A program made the position numbers and the translations under genes. Shown here piece by piece: positions 44,910 through 54,349 of a stretch of 64,000 nt of DNA. The notes under the pieces are model-generated. The model searched no databases. It saw only the letters and a list, made by a program, of their open reading frames with translations, and was not told the DNA's origin. The DNA comes from Bacteroidales bacterium (GTDB lineage Bacteria > Bacteroidota > Bacteroidia > Bacteroidales > UBA1715): NCBI GenBank assembly GCA_017516865.1, contig JAFXAU010000021.1, positions 1 through 64,000 on the forward strand, written 5' to 3'. Numbering within the stretch: the first letter of the stretch is position 1; the number at the start of each line of letters is the position of its first letter.

Positions 44910-44917
44910 CAAATATA
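44910..44917 (-). promoter_or_regulatory. -7 box of the 288-aa nuclease gene
   Basis: TATATTTG on the minus strand matches TAnnTTTG; leader of about 12 nt before the ATG at 44891. Confidence 0.45.
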
Positions 44918-44941
44918 GAAAAATAATTGTAATGCTAATAA

Positions 44942-45085
44942 AAAAATGTATTCTCTCCGTTTGTAACTGCCGACGAAAAGCCACAAGCAAAGAAATTTGT
45001 ACTCCAACTTGAAGTTGACGAGAACAAAATCCCCGAGATTCTCCGCATCATAGGCAATTCCAATCTAACTAAGCTGGTGAGGTAA
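44942..45085 (+). pseudogene. orphan 3' coding remnant
   Basis: An open frame of 47 codons with a normal-looking protein sequence (VTADEKPQAKKFVLQLEVDENKIP and EILRIIGNSNLTKLVR in parts) ends in TAA at 45083 and has no start codon; a stop lies directly upstream at 44939. Its codon use and GC are closer to a real gene than the flanks. It looks like the tail of a gene whose front was lost. I cannot name the parent family. Confidence 0.45.
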
Positions 45086-45173
45086 GCAAGTCTGCTATTC
45101 CCCGTTGCTTTTATTTCAACAAACAGAAATACTTCAAATTGGCGTAACTATGTATGACTTTTGATATGGGAAT

Positions 45174-45196
45174 TACCAAGTTGAAGAAAAACTTGG
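45174..45196 (-). terminator. hairpin downstream of lepA, no T run
   Basis: ACCAAGTT and AACTTGGT form an 8-bp stem 20-40 nt past the lepA stop on the minus strand. The lack of a T run makes it a weak terminator or a 3' stabilising hairpin. Confidence 0.35.
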
Positions 45197-45215
45197 TTGT
45201 GATTCCTCAATAGTA

Positions 45216-47006
45216 TTAATCATTCAATTTCAGCACAGCAAGGAATGCTTTTTGCGGAATTTCAACGCTACCGATTTGTTTCATACGTTTCTTTCCTTCC
45301 TTTTGTTTTTCAAGAAGTTTACGTTTACGGGAAATATCGCCGCCATAACATTTTGCCGTCACATCTTTGCGGACCGCCTTCACCGTTTCGCGGGCAATAA
45401 CCTTTGTTCCGATTGCCGCCTGAATTGCAACATCGAATTGTTGTCTCGGGATAAGGTCTTTTAATTTCTCGCAAATTCGCTTGCCAAACTCGTATGCGTT
45501 ACTTTGATGAATCAACGCCGAAAGGGCATCAACGCTGTCACCGTTCAGCAAAATGTCGAGTTTCGCCAGTTTTGACTCACGGTATCCGATAATGTGATAA
45601 TCGAACGAAGCATAACCCTTCGAGATACTTTTCAGTTTATCATAGAAATCAAACACAATCTCGCCAAGTGGCATTTCAAAGTTTATTTCCACACGGTTTC
45701 CCGTCATATAGGTCTGATTTTTCAGAATACCTCGCTTGTCGATGCACAATTTCATAATTGGCCCGATAAATTCGGCATTGGTAATGATTTGTGCGGCAAT
45801 GTACGGTTCTTCAATATAATCGATGGAACTCGGGTCTGGCAAGTCGGTCGGATTGTTCACCGTGAGCTTTTCTCCCTTTTTGGTGTAACAATAGTACGAC
45901 ACGTTGGGCGTGGTTGTAATCACGCTCATGTTGAACTCTCTGTCCAAGCGTTCCTGCACGATTTCCATGTGAAGCAATCCCAAGAAACCGCAGCGGAAGC
46001 CGAATCCAAGTGCCGCCGACGATTCTGGCTGATACGTCAGCGAGGCATCGTTCAGCTGCAACTTTTCCATCGAAGCACGAAGCGGTTCATAATCTTCGGT
46101 ATCGATAGGATAAATGCCGGCAAACACCATCGGTTTCACTTCTTCAAAACCTTCGATTGCTTTTTCGCACGGTTTGTCGCGGTGAGTAATCGTATCGCCG
46201 ACTTTTACTTCGCGGGCTGTTTTAATACCCGAAATAATATATCCTACATCACCCGTCTTCACCACTTGGCGTGGCTCCATATCAAGACGAAGCACACCGA
46301 CTTCGAGTGCCTCATATTCTTTTTTGGTATTGATGAACTTCACCAAATCGTTGGTGTGAATTTCACCATTTACAATTTTAAAATAGGCAATAATGCCACG
46401 GAACGAATTGAAAACCGAGTCGAATATCAACGCCTGCAACGGAGCATTGGGGTCGCCCTTGGGAGCAGGAATTTTCTCGACAATCGTCTGCAAAATCGTC
46501 TCAACGCCCAAGCCCGTTTTTCCACTTGCTTCAAGAATATCTTCGCGTTTGCAGCCAATGAGTTCAACAATTTGGTCTTTCACCTCCTCGGGCATGGCAC
46601 TCGGCAAATCCATTTTATTGAGAACGGGAATAATTTCGAGGTCGTTCTCTATTGCCAAATACAGATTGGAAATTGTCTGTGCCTGAATGCCTTGCGTTGC
46701 GTCAACAATCAGCAACGCACCTTCGCACGCGGCGATGGAACGCGAAACTTCGTACGAAAAATCAACGTGTCCCGGAGTGTCAATAAGATTCAAAACGTAT
46801 TTCTGCCCATTGTACGTGTAATCCATCTGAATGGCGTGACTTTTTATGGTAATGCCACGTTCACGTTCCAAATCCATATCGTCCAAAATCTGGTCTTGTG
46901 CCTCACGGGCAGAAACTGTGTGGGTATATTCCAACAATCTGTCCGCCAAGGTACTTTTCCCGTGGTCGATATGTGCTATTATGCAGAAATTACGAATGTT
47001 TTCCAT
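45216..47006 (-). CDS. lepA: elongation factor 4 (LepA)
   Basis: A 596-aa translational GTPase that back-translocates ribosomes. G1 is AHIDHGKST at residues about 10-18, G2/G3 include RGITIKS and DTPGHVDF, and G4 is NKMD. The C-terminal LepA-specific region ends [21 protein letters not shown]. The start at 47006 is 3 bp after the CoA-transferase stop, so the two are co-transcribed. A long frame on the opposite strand over the same region is a shadow. Confidence 0.97.
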   Translation of the reverse strand: MENIRNFCIIAHIDHGKSTLADRLLEYTHTVSAREAQDQILDDMDLERERGITIKSHAIQMDYTYNGQKYVLNLIDTPGHVDFSYEVSRSIAACEGALLIVDATQGIQAQTISNLYLAIENDLEIIPVLNKMDLPSAMPEEVKDQIVELIGCKREDILEASGKTGLGVETILQTIVEKIPAPKGDPNAPLQALIFDSVFNSFRGIIAYFKIVNGEIHTNDLVKFINTKKEYEALEVGVLRLDMEPRQVVKTGDVGYIISGIKTAREVKVGDTITHRDKPCEKAIEGFEEVKPMVFAGIYPIDTEDYEPLRASMEKLQLNDASLTYQPESSAALGFGFRCGFLGLLHMEIVQERLDREFNMSVITTTPNVSYYCYTKKGEKLTVNNPTDLPDPSSIDYIEEPYIAAQIITNAEFIGPIMKLCIDKRGILKNQTYMTGNRVEINFEMPLGEIVFDFYDKLKSISKGYASFDYHIIGYRESKLAKLDILLNGDSVDALSALIHQSNAYEFGKRICEKLKDLIPRQQFDVAIQAAIGTKVIARETVKAVRKDVTAKCYGGDISRKRKLLEKQKEGKKRMKQIGSVEIPQKAFLAVLKLND

Positions 47007-47009
47007 CTA

Positions 47010-48494
47010 CTACCACTTAGTGTTACGCATGTCGCCCGAACTCAAAAATTCGAGGTGCATTTTGAACGCTTTGTCCAATGTCTGCATTGTGTGAGCTGGT
47101 TTTGTCGAAAGTTTCAAATAATCCCACAACAATTCTCTGTAATCAGGATGGGCAACTTTTTCGATGATTTCTTTTGCTCTGTCGATTGGTGCCTTTGCAC
47201 GCAAATCGGCAACACCGTATTCCGAAACTATTACTTTAAGAGAGTGTTCCGAATGGTCTAAGTGTGTTACCATTGGCACAATCGAACTAATCATTCCGCC
47301 TTTTGCAGTTGATGGAGTCGTACAAATCGACAAGTACGAGTTTCTCAAGAAATCGCCCGAGCCGCCAATACCGTTCATCACCTTCGTTCCATAGAAATGC
47401 GTTGAGTTCATATTTCCGAAAATGTCGCATTCGATTGCCGTGTTGATGGCAATCAAACCGATTCGGCGGACAACTTCGGGGCTGTTTGAAATTTCCTGCG
47501 GACGAAGAATAATCTTATTACGGAAGAAATTCAAGTCGCCCATCACCTTGTCCATAGCTTCCTTGCTACACGTGAGCGAACTACCGCTGGCAAACTTGAT
47601 GTTTCCGTCCTGAATCAAACCGATAACCGAATCCTGAATCACTTCGGTGTACATTTCAAATGCAGGTATGTCCTTGCTTTCGCCAATGCCGTGAAGCACT
47701 GCGTTTGCAATATTTCCCACACCAGACTGAATCGGAAGGAATGTTTTTGGAATTCTGCCAACTTTAATTTCGTTTGCAAGGAAATTAGCCACATTTTCGC
47801 CGATTTTCATCGTGGTTTCGTCCAATTCAGAGAAACCTTTGATTTCGTCGTCGAAGAATGTTTCAATCACACCGACGATTTTACTTGGATCAACCTTCAG
47901 AATCGGGTCGCCAATACGGTCGCTCGGTTTATATACAGGTATTTCGCGACGATAAGGAGGGTCGGCCGGCATATAAATATCGTGAACGCCACGAAGTTCC
48001 TTAGGACGGTTCGTGTTGTGTTCCAAAATGATTTTGTCAGCCAATTTCACGTATGTAGGAGCATTTCCCACAGCTGTGGTCAACACTAAATTACCTTGTT
48101 CGTCGTAATCGCAAACCTCAATTACCGCCACGTTGATTTTGCCGAAATAGCCGTAGCGAACATCTTGCGCCAACTGTGACAAGTGATAATCGCAATAATG
48201 AATGCGTTGTTCGTTGATTGCCGCACGCGAATCCTTGTTGGTCTGGTACGGAGCGCGGATGTTGATTGCATCAGCTCTTGCAAGCACGCCGTCAAGCGAT
48301 TCACCTGTTGATGCACCAGTGAAAAGGTTGATTTTGAACTCACGACCTGCTGCGTGTTCCGCTTCTGCTTTCTTTGCAATTGCGGTTCCTATCGCTTTAG
48401 GAACGCCCACAGCCGTAAAACCACTCACGCCAATACTAAATCCATTCTGAATGTACGATGCCGCCTCGTCGGCAGTGATTACTGGAATGCTCAT
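47010..48494 (-). CDS. acetate/succinate CoA-transferase (acetyl-CoA hydrolase family)
   Basis: A 494-aa enzyme that moves CoA between acetate, succinate or propionate and their CoA esters, a step of Bacteroidales fermentation. Family features are FSIGVSGFTAVGVPKAIGTAIA (shown as GFTAVGVPKAIGT), FTGASTGESLDG, QSGVGNIANAVLHGIG and GIGGSGDFLRNSYLSI, typical of the succinyl-CoA:acetate (Cat1/AarC) branch. The ATG at 48494 (MSIPVITADEAA) is preferred over the longer frame to 48524, which includes the region near the -7 box at 48522-48529. Confidence 0.9.
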   Translation of the reverse strand: MSIPVITADEAASYIQNGFSIGVSGFTAVGVPKAIGTAIAKKAEAEHAAGREFKINLFTGASTGESLDGVLARADAINIRAPYQTNKDSRAAINEQRIHYCDYHLSQLAQDVRYGYFGKINVAVIEVCDYDEQGNLVLTTAVGNAPTYVKLADKIILEHNTNRPKELRGVHDIYMPADPPYRREIPVYKPSDRIGDPILKVDPSKIVGVIETFFDDEIKGFSELDETTMKIGENVANFLANEIKVGRIPKTFLPIQSGVGNIANAVLHGIGESKDIPAFEMYTEVIQDSVIGLIQDGNIKFASGSSLTCSKEAMDKVMGDLNFFRNKIILRPQEISNSPEVVRRIGLIAINTAIECDIFGNMNSTHFYGTKVMNGIGGSGDFLRNSYLSICTTPSTAKGGMISSIVPMVTHLDHSEHSLKVIVSEYGVADLRAKAPIDRAKEIIEKVAHPDYRELLWDYLKLSTKPAHTMQTLDKAFKMHLEFLSSGDMRNTKW

Positions 48495-48521
48495 CTCTAC
48501 TATTTTATTTAAAATTGCGTG

Positions 48522-48529
48522 CAAATTTA
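48522..48529 (-). promoter_or_regulatory. -7 box of the CoA-transferase-lepA unit
   Basis: TAAATTTG on the minus strand matches TAnnTTTG with a leader of about 21 nt. Confidence 0.5.
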
Positions 48530-48598
48530 TTCTTTTTGCGAGAATAATTGAGAGTTACGAATTAAAAGTTAAAAAATTAAGAGTAAAGAATTTAATAT

Positions 48599-48626
48599 GC
48601 AGGGGTGTGGCACGCCACATCTCTAC
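48599..48626. repeat. REP-like palindromic element, copy 1
   Basis: GCAGGGGTGTGGC and GCCACATCTCTAC are opposed imperfect arms around a short centre. A related element is at 51015-51038. Such elements are common between genes in Bacteroidetes and may be mobile or mRNA-stabilising. Confidence 0.55.
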
Positions 48627-48654
48627 ATTCTGACTCGGAAAAAGGTTTAAAATG

Positions 48655-49413
48655 CTATTTCCCCATCCATTCTTTGAAAGCCGAATTTTTCAGCCGGCTG
48701 ATGGTGACGGTTTCTTTCATCGGAATAGTAAAATGAACTATCAATTTTCCGCCGAAAAAGTCCTCAAAAGAGTCAATTGCCTTAATGTTTGCTATATATT
48801 TTCTGTTTAAGCGGAAAAAATCATCTTTTGAAAGTTCGTCTTCCAATTGTTCCAAAGAGAAATTTATTATGTGTTCTTTTTGTGCGAATGTCACGGCAAA
48901 AGTAATTTTGCTTTCGCTGTAAAAATAGGCTATATCCGAAACGTCGAGACTTGTATATGTTGAGTGTCCTTGAATAAGAAAACGAGTGCGATATTTTTTC
49001 TCACCCGTACGAATCACATCGAGTAATTCTTTGTAAACCTCGTTGGATTGAAGTGTATGTTCTAGGGTTTCGAACTTAACAATTGCCCGCTCCAGGTCGG
49101 AATCTTTCAATGGTTTCAACAAATAGTCCACACTCACTACTTTAAAGGCTTGAATGGCGTATTCATCGTATGCAGTCGTAAAAATAATTGGACAAGTTAT
49201 TTCAACTTGGTCGAAAATGGAAAAACTAATGCCGTCGGCAAGTTGAATGTCCATAAAGATTAAATTGGGCTGAGCGTTGTTTTTGAAATATTCAACAGTA
49301 GATTTCACACTGTCGAACACCTGAACAACATTCCACTCCGGTCTAATTTTCTGGAGCATACCTTCCAACAATTTCACATTGTAATCTTCGTCTTCAATAA
49401 TTATTACATCCAT
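48655..49413 (-). CDS. LytTR-family response regulator
   Basis: A 252-aa regulator with an N-terminal receiver domain (acidic pocket VIIIEDED; phosphoacceptor Asp55 in IFMDIQ) and a C-terminal LytTR DNA-binding domain (about 150-250; FFRLNRKYIANIKAI). It is controlled by phosphorylation from the adjacent kinase, 6 bp upstream in the same operon. LytTR regulators often bind pairs of TA-rich repeats. Its targets are unknown. Confidence 0.93.
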   Translation of the reverse strand: MDVIIIEDEDYNVKLLEGMLQKIRPEWNVVQVFDSVKSTVEYFKNNAQPNLIFMDIQLADGISFSIFDQVEITCPIIFTTAYDEYAIQAFKVVSVDYLLKPLKDSDLERAIVKFETLEHTLQSNEVYKELLDVIRTGEKKYRTRFLIQGHSTYTSLDVSDIAYFYSESKITFAVTFAQKEHIINFSLEQLEDELSKDDFFRLNRKYIANIKAIDSFEDFFGGKLIVHFTIPMKETVTISRLKNSAFKEWMGK

Positions 49414-49419
49414 ATCGCT

Positions 49420-50448
49420 TTAGATTAATGGCAACGAGACTATGAACTCCGTTTCCGTTTGTTGTACTCTAACTGCTTGTTCAGAAAGCATTTTATATCT
49501 GTCGATAATATTTCTTAGCCCTTTTCGCGTAGAAAAAACAGCTTCTTTTCTATTCAGATTGTTTTTTACAGTCACCCGCTCGGCATCTGCAATAATTTCA
49601 ATCGTCAAAGGCTCCGACTTAGTTGCAATATTATGTTTCAAAGCATTTTCCACCAAAATTTGCAGTCCGATTGGCACAATCGATTTTGACAAAGCACCTT
49701 CCTGCACGTCAAACTTTGCTGAAAAACCATCACCCAGACGCTCTTTATGAAGGGCTATATAAGATTTGACAAATGTCAATTCTTCGGAAAACGGAACCAA
49801 TATCCTATTTTTAACTTGCAAAACATAACGATAAATATCGGTAAAATTTTGTACAAACTGCACAGCCTTGTCTTTATCGTACATTATAAGAGACTTTAAG
49901 ACCGACAAATTATTAAACAAATAATGAGGATTGACTTGATCAACCAACGCCTGATATTCAATTTCGGCTTTTGCTCTATAAAGTTTTTCAACTTCGCGTT
50001 GCGACTCGTAGGCCGCTTGCACAACACGTATCAATGAAATTGTCAACACAATGAAAACGATAAAAATACAAGTGAAAATTACCGATAAATGAATTATTGT
50101 GTTTTCTTCGTATTCTTGGTGAAAAAAAGGATTGATAGCGAATGCACAAACCAATATTAGAATAATATTCGCAAGTATCTGCAACAAAATTCTATAATAT
50201 TTTATTCTTTCTGTGCCGTATTTTGATATTAGAAAATTAAGAAACACATTCAGTTCTGTAATTACAATAAAACCAATGGTGAAAGTTATATAAGGTATTT
50301 TGAGAGACACCGAATCTTCGGCGGCCACACGTTCTGTCATAAACAGACATAAAAACCCGATAAATCCGATAAGGGCAACACGGATAACACAACTTTTGGG
50401 TTTATACGAGATTAAACTTGATATGAATAATATCGCGCGTTCTGTCAT
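49420..50448 (-). CDS. LytS-like sensor histidine kinase
   Basis: A 342-aa membrane kinase with about four N-terminal helices (to about residue 140), a coiled-coil linker and the His_kinase domain with QVNPHYLFNNLSVLKSL, where the His of NPHYLFN is the phosphoacceptor, and a short ATPase domain with VENALKHNIATK and GLRNIIDRY. The start is the ATG at 50448; a TTG at 50457 is a less likely alternative. It pairs with the LytTR regulator 6 bp downstream. Confidence 0.92.
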   Translation of the reverse strand: MTERAILFISSLISYKPKSCVIRVALIGFIGFLCLFMTERVAAEDSVSLKIPYITFTIGFIVITELNVFLNFLISKYGTERIKYYRILLQILANIILILVCAFAINPFFHQEYEENTIIHLSVIFTCIFIVFIVLTISLIRVVQAAYESQREVEKLYRAKAEIEYQALVDQVNPHYLFNNLSVLKSLIMYDKDKAVQFVQNFTDIYRYVLQVKNRILVPFSEELTFVKSYIALHKERLGDGFSAKFDVQEGALSKSIVPIGLQILVENALKHNIATKSEPLTIEIIADAERVTVKNNLNRKEAVFSTRKGLRNIIDRYKMLSEQAVRVQQTETEFIVSLPLI

Positions 50449-50583
50449 AGACGACAATATTTAATTGTTTTGCAAAATAACGAAACCCGATTATTTGACG
50501 TGCTTTCGTATTACCGAACTGCATAATTATGCGGACAAGATGACAAAAATCGCCTCCGAACGGTGACAAAAAACCTGCACCAC

Positions 50584-50952
50584 TTACCGCAAACGCGGAT
50601 AAAATGCGTTTTCGATATGTTCTATTGTCACATTCCCATTTACCGCCACTATCGAAACGATGTCGAAACGTACGTCTGCATCGAGTTTTTTCATCTGTAC
50701 ATATCGGTTTGCCGCCGAGATGAGGAATTTCTGTTTCTGCTTGTCAACAGCCACAGTCGGATTTTGAAAGGTCGTAGTTCTTGTTTTTACTTCCACAATG
50801 ACAATTACGCCGTCTTTTTGTGCAATAATGTCAATTTCTCTGTGAGAACAGTGCCAATTCGTTTCCAAAATTTCGTAAGACTTGCTCTCCAAATATTCGC
50901 GGGCTTTGGTTTCGCCCCACGAGCCAACCTGATTTGTTCCAACAAATTCCAT
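50584..50952 (-). CDS. UPF0102 (YraN) family endonuclease-like protein
   Basis: A 122-aa protein of the YraN family with a PD-(D/E)XK-like core: WHCSHREIDIIAQKDGVIVIVEVKTRT, with the EIDIIA Asp and the VEVK Glu/Lys. The start at 50952 was chosen because a promoter -7 box lies inside a longer frame ending at 50982. The family is widespread in bacteria, often near ribonuclease HII, and its role is not settled. Downstream to the left lies the LytS kinase on the same strand. Confidence 0.9.
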   Translation of the reverse strand: MEFVGTNQVGSWGETKAREYLESKSYEILETNWHCSHREIDIIAQKDGVIVIVEVKTRTTTFQNPTVAVDKQKQKFLISAANRYVQMKKLDADVRFDIVSIVAVNGNVTIEHIENAFYPRLR

Positions 50953-50971
50953 ATTTTTATGTAATGTGGAA

Positions 50972-51003
50972 CAAAAATACAAAATTCTACGAAAGAAATC
51001 AAT
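50972..51003 (-). promoter_or_regulatory. promoter of the yraN-like gene
   Basis: On the minus strand TATTTTTG (50972-50979) has ATTG (51000-51003) 20 nt upstream. Leader of about 13 nt. Confidence 0.6.
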
Positions 51004-51014
51004 AAATATTCAAA

Positions 51015-51038
51015 GCGTGTAGCACACTACGACTCTAC
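51015..51038. repeat. REP-like palindromic element, copy 2
   Basis: GCGTGTAGCACACTAC followed by GACTCTAC shares the plan GTGTrGCACrCyAC...CTCTAC with 48599-48626. It sits between the DUF1846 gene and yraN-like promoter. Confidence 0.5.
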
Positions 51039-51040
51039 TG

Positions 51041-52504
51041 TTATTTTTTCTTTATCGGTTCGCTGGTGAAATCAACGCCGAGTTTTTGGAAAATTTTTCG
51101 GTCAACTTCGCTCAACATTACGGTGGTATGTACCTGACAGCCTTTTAGTTTTGGCAGTTGTGAAATTGCTTTCCTGCAATTTTCGTCATTAAGGCTGAGC
51201 ATTGCAAGCGCCACCAAAACTTCGTCGGTGTGCAGACGAGGATTGTTTCCATGAAGGTACGAAAGTTTCAAATCCTGTATCGGCTCAATCATTTCCGACG
51301 GAATCAGTTTCACTTGATGGTCGATGTGTGCCAAATGTTTTATGGCATTCAGTATCAATGCGGCACAAGCGCCCAACAACGACGAAGTTTCCGCTGTGAT
51401 GATGGTTCCGTCCTCAAGTTCGATTGCCGCCGACGGCACTTTCGATTTTTCCGCACGTTCTTTGGCAGCAATGGTTGTTTTTCGGTCGTTTGTGGTGATT
51501 TTTGCCTGTTGGAGCAACAATGCAATCTTGTTCACTTCGCTTTCGTCGCACGTGCCTTCCACCAATTTATTTGTGGCAGAATAGTAGCGACGGATTATTT
51601 CTTGTTTCGAGGCAAGACAGCACGCTTCGTCGTCGATTATGCAATTTCCTGCCATATTTACGCCCATGTCGGTTGGCGATTTATACGGATTTTCACCGTA
51701 AATGCCTTCGAAAATGGCGTTCAACACAGGGAAAATTTCAATATCGCGGTTATAGTTCACCGTGGTTTTTCCGTATGCGTCAAGGTGGAACGGATCAATC
51801 ATGTTCACATCGTTCAAATCGGCTGTGGCAGCCTCATAGGCAATGTTCACAGGGTGTTTCAACGGAATATTCCAAATCGGGAATGTTTCAAATTTTGCAT
51901 AGCCCGCTTTTATTCCGCGTTTGTTTTCCTGATACAGCTGGCTCAAACACACCGCCATCTTACCACTGCCCGGACCCGGCGCGGTAACAACAACCAACGG
52001 ACGAGATGTTTCCACATAATCATTTTTACCAAAACCCTCGTCTGAGTCAATCAGCGCGACATTTGATGGATATCCGTCAATGATATAATGATAATATGTC
52101 TTGATATTCAATCGTTTAAGACGGTTTCTAAATGCTTTTGCACTTTCTTGTCCTTTATAATGGGTAATGACAACCGAACCGACCATCAAACCACGACTTT
52201 CAAATTCACCACGCAAACGGAGCACATCGGCATCGTATGTGATGCCCAAATCCTCGCGCATCTTGTTTTTTTCAATATCAACCGCGCTAATCACAATCAC
52301 GATTTCGGCATAGTCGCTCAACTGCATCAACATTCGCAACTTGCTGTCGGGCTGAAAACCAGGAAGTACGCGGCTTGCATGGTAATCGTCGAATAATTTT
52401 CCACCAAATTCCAGATACAATTTATTACCAAACTGCGAAACACGTTCTTTAATGTGTTCAGACTGGATTTTCAGATATTTTTCGTTGTCAAAACCTATTC
52501 TCAT
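51041..52504 (-). CDS. DUF1846 family protein
   Basis: A 487-aa cytoplasmic protein of the DUF1846 family, recognisable from the opening GFDNEKYLKIQSEHIKERV and the block LYLEFGGKLFDDYHASRVLPGF. It contains TAPGPGSGKMAV (about residues 173-184), a P-loop-like segment. Solved structures of the family show an unusual multi-domain fold, without an established reaction. It overlaps the membrane-protein gene downstream of the strand's 5' side by 4 bp. Confidence 0.85.
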   Translation of the reverse strand: MRIGFDNEKYLKIQSEHIKERVSQFGNKLYLEFGGKLFDDYHASRVLPGFQPDSKLRMLMQLSDYAEIVIVISAVDIEKNKMREDLGITYDADVLRLRGEFESRGLMVGSVVITHYKGQESAKAFRNRLKRLNIKTYYHYIIDGYPSNVALIDSDEGFGKNDYVETSRPLVVVTAPGPGSGKMAVCLSQLYQENKRGIKAGYAKFETFPIWNIPLKHPVNIAYEAATADLNDVNMIDPFHLDAYGKTTVNYNRDIEIFPVLNAIFEGIYGENPYKSPTDMGVNMAGNCIIDDEACCLASKQEIIRRYYSATNKLVEGTCDESEVNKIALLLQQAKITTNDRKTTIAAKERAEKSKVPSAAIELEDGTIITAETSSLLGACAALILNAIKHLAHIDHQVKLIPSEMIEPIQDLKLSYLHGNNPRLHTDEVLVALAMLSLNDENCRKAISQLPKLKGCQVHTTVMLSEVDRKIFQKLGVDFTSEPIKKK

Positions 52505-53046
52505 AGCTGTTCGTTATCTTGTTGTGGCTGTTCAGGTTCCGTTTGCTCTGTCGGAATTGTTTCTACTGGCGCTTCAGGTTGTTGCTGCTCAACGTCGTAA
52601 TTTACCGCCATCGCTATTTTTGTCTTCGACGGGAACATTAGAACTTGCCAAATGATGGAAAATACAAAATATATAAAGAAATAAATATCTTTCCAGATTA
52701 ATGCAAACACCAATGCTGTCGTTGCTATCACTGTCATAGTGACATAGCGGACCAATGTTGACGATTTAAAAATCTGTTCTTTCGCATCTACGCTTTCCGA
52801 TTTTTTTAACTGACTGTTCCGTTTTAGTAACGAGATTATGTTCCACGCGCAAAAGATGATTGTCACAGCCAACATAATCCACCCGAATACGCCTGTGATT
52901 GTGGCTAATTCAAAATGAAAATCTCTGCGGAGATACAAAACCATGAATAAGAAAAACAATTGAAGTAGCAGAATCACAGCCACTAACGCTTGCAAAGGCA
53001 GAGAAAATGATTTCCGTACACCGTTCAAATTGACAAGATTCGACAT
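52501..53046 (-). CDS. four-helix membrane protein of unknown function
   Basis: A 181-aa integral membrane protein with helices at about 17-38, 51-72, 98-118 and 123-142 and a glutamine/proline/glutamate-rich cytoplasmic tail of about 35 residues. No family recognised. The ATG overlaps the DUF1846 start codon region by 4 bp (its stop at 52501), so the two are made together. Confidence 0.75.
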   Translation of the reverse strand: MSNLVNLNGVRKSFSLPLQALVAVILLLQLFFLFMVLYLRRDFHFELATITGVFGWIMLAVTIIFCAWNIISLLKRNSQLKKSESVDAKEQIFKSSTLVRYVTMTVIATTALVFALIWKDIYFFIYFVFSIIWQVLMFPSKTKIAMAVNYDVEQQQPEAPVETIPTEQTEPEQPQQDNEQL

Positions 53047-53106
53047 CGTTATAGATTTTACAAAGCAAAAATAATTTTTTTCGGTTAATCACACGGATTA
53101 TAAAAC

Positions 53107-53136
53107 AAAAAGGTTGCAAAAAATTGCAACCTTTTT
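53107..53136 (-). terminator. terminator of the T9SS protein gene
   Basis: A 13-bp stem (53107-53119 with 53124-53136) with a short loop and a T run on the minus strand, 28 nt after the stop codon. Confidence 0.85.
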
Positions 53137-53163
53137 TAAACCACTCAATAAATGGACTAAACT

Positions 53164-54255
53164 TTATTTCTTCCAATACTTGATAGAGCCTTCTTGTGTT
53201 TGAATGAAATAAGCTCCAGGTTGTAGAACATTCATATTAAAAGATTTTGTTGCTTCTGCAACTTTCTTTCCTGCAACGTCGAACACCGAAATTTGACCTT
53301 CGGAATAAACAACGCCGTTTTCTACTTGTACGTCAGATTTTACAGAAGAAATTGCCGTTTCTTCACCTTTATACGTAAAATATGCTTTTGTAATTTTCAG
53401 ACTACCAGCCTCGCCTAACTGAACCCACATTCCACGAATATCGGGAACTATGCCGCCGACAAATTCTTCGTCATCAAACAAAAGAGTAGCCGAAGTTGCA
53501 CCAGCGTCAGCAACACTTTGATGGTTTTCTCCATTTTCTGTGCCGTCATCAGTTTGAACAACAACTTGAACTTGGAAATCAACAGGTTCAAATTCAATTG
53601 TAAAACTTGCAAAGTCGCTTGCAGACAAGTAAGTGTTACCTGCAGTCAAAGACCAAGTCCAAAATGCCCAACCGCCGGCTGCACTCCATGCACATTCTGT
53701 AATTGTATGAGTCTCTTTATCGTATTCGTAAGTACCGCAGTCGTCCCAAATATTAGATATTTCATTCAAGTCAAGTTCCAAAATATCGCCTGGTTCTGGA
53801 GCTTTTGGTGTTTCTGCCGTACAAGTAACGGTGATATTTAATTCCACGTCAACATACGTTGCAAAATCGTCTCCGCTGAGGAAGAAACAAATTACAGGTT
53901 TTTTCACATCGTTTGCAGCCGTAAACGAAAGCGAGCCCGAAACTTTTCCACCCGAAACTGCAGCTTGATTGCTCCAACCCGTAAGATTTTCCCATTGTGC
54001 CTCACCAAAATCGTCTTCGGCAGTTTCAACTATCAATACACCTAACTGCGTATCGCTACCGGCAGTTGTTCCTTCGAACGAAACACTTACTTTATCACCC
54101 TTTAAAATACTTTTATTCGGCGTGATCTCGGTGAAACCTTGAGCATTTTCGCCACCATCCCACTTATTGTCAATCAATTTCACCGTAATTTCTTGTGCAT
54201 TTACACTCAATGCGAAGAACAATGCACCTACAAAAGAATAAATAATTTTCTTCAT
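53164..54255 (-). CDS. secreted beta-sandwich protein with short T9SS tail
   Basis: A 363-aa exported protein. The signal peptide ends at VNAQ (about residue 20). Two beta-rich modules follow (about 22-140 and 165-295), each with aromatic-rich strands as in carbohydrate-binding modules, joined by a proline-rich linker (AETPKAPEPGD). The end (about 310-363) has the VFDVAGKKVAEATKSFNMNV and GAYFIQT pattern of a T9SS sorting domain and ends KYWKK. No catalytic motif. Possibly an accessory polysaccharide-binding protein. Strong promoter TTTG-N19-TATATTTG at 54281-54311. Confidence 0.72.
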   Translation of the reverse strand: MKKIIYSFVGALFFALSVNAQEITVKLIDNKWDGGENAQGFTEITPNKSILKGDKVSVSFEGTTAGSDTQLGVLIVETAEDDFGEAQWENLTGWSNQAAVSGGKVSGSLSFTAANDVKKPVICFFLSGDDFATYVDVELNITVTCTAETPKAPEPGDILELDLNEISNIWDDCGTYEYDKETHTITECAWSAAGGWAFWTWSLTAGNTYLSASDFASFTIEFEPVDFQVQVVVQTDDGTENGENHQSVADAGATSATLLFDDEEFVGGIVPDIRGMWVQLGEAGSLKITKAYFTYKGEETAISSVKSDVQVENGVVYSEGQISVFDVAGKKVAEATKSFNMNVLQPGAYFIQTQEGSIKYWKK

Positions 54256-54280
54256 ACTATTGAATTTTAAAATTAACAGA

Positions 54281-54311
54281 CAAATATAGGCAACAAAAAA
54301 GGGAAATCAAA
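54281..54311 (-). promoter_or_regulatory. promoter of the T9SS protein gene, overlapping the ddh terminator
   Basis: On the minus strand TATATTTG (54281-54288, full match) has TTTG (54308-54311, full match) exactly 19 nt upstream. The -33 box lies within the stem of the ddh terminator at 54295-54331. Confidence 0.7.
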
Positions 54312-54331
54312 CTTTTGACTTCCCTTTTTTA
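54295..54331 (-). terminator. terminator of ddh
   Basis: A long A/T-flanked stem (GGGAAATCAAA region with TTTGACTTCCC region, one G-U pair) directly after the ddh stop on the minus strand. Confidence 0.75.
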
Positions 54332-54349
54332 AAAAACAAAGTGTAAAAT

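Noticed and set aside
45594..47261. 555-codon open frame on the plus strand
   Set aside because: It lies opposite lepA, a complete and well-conserved gene, and its translation has no recognisable domain; a long shadow frame is expected from the codon bias.
51230..52045. 271-codon frame on the plus strand
   Set aside because: Antisense to the DUF1846 gene with no conserved pattern.
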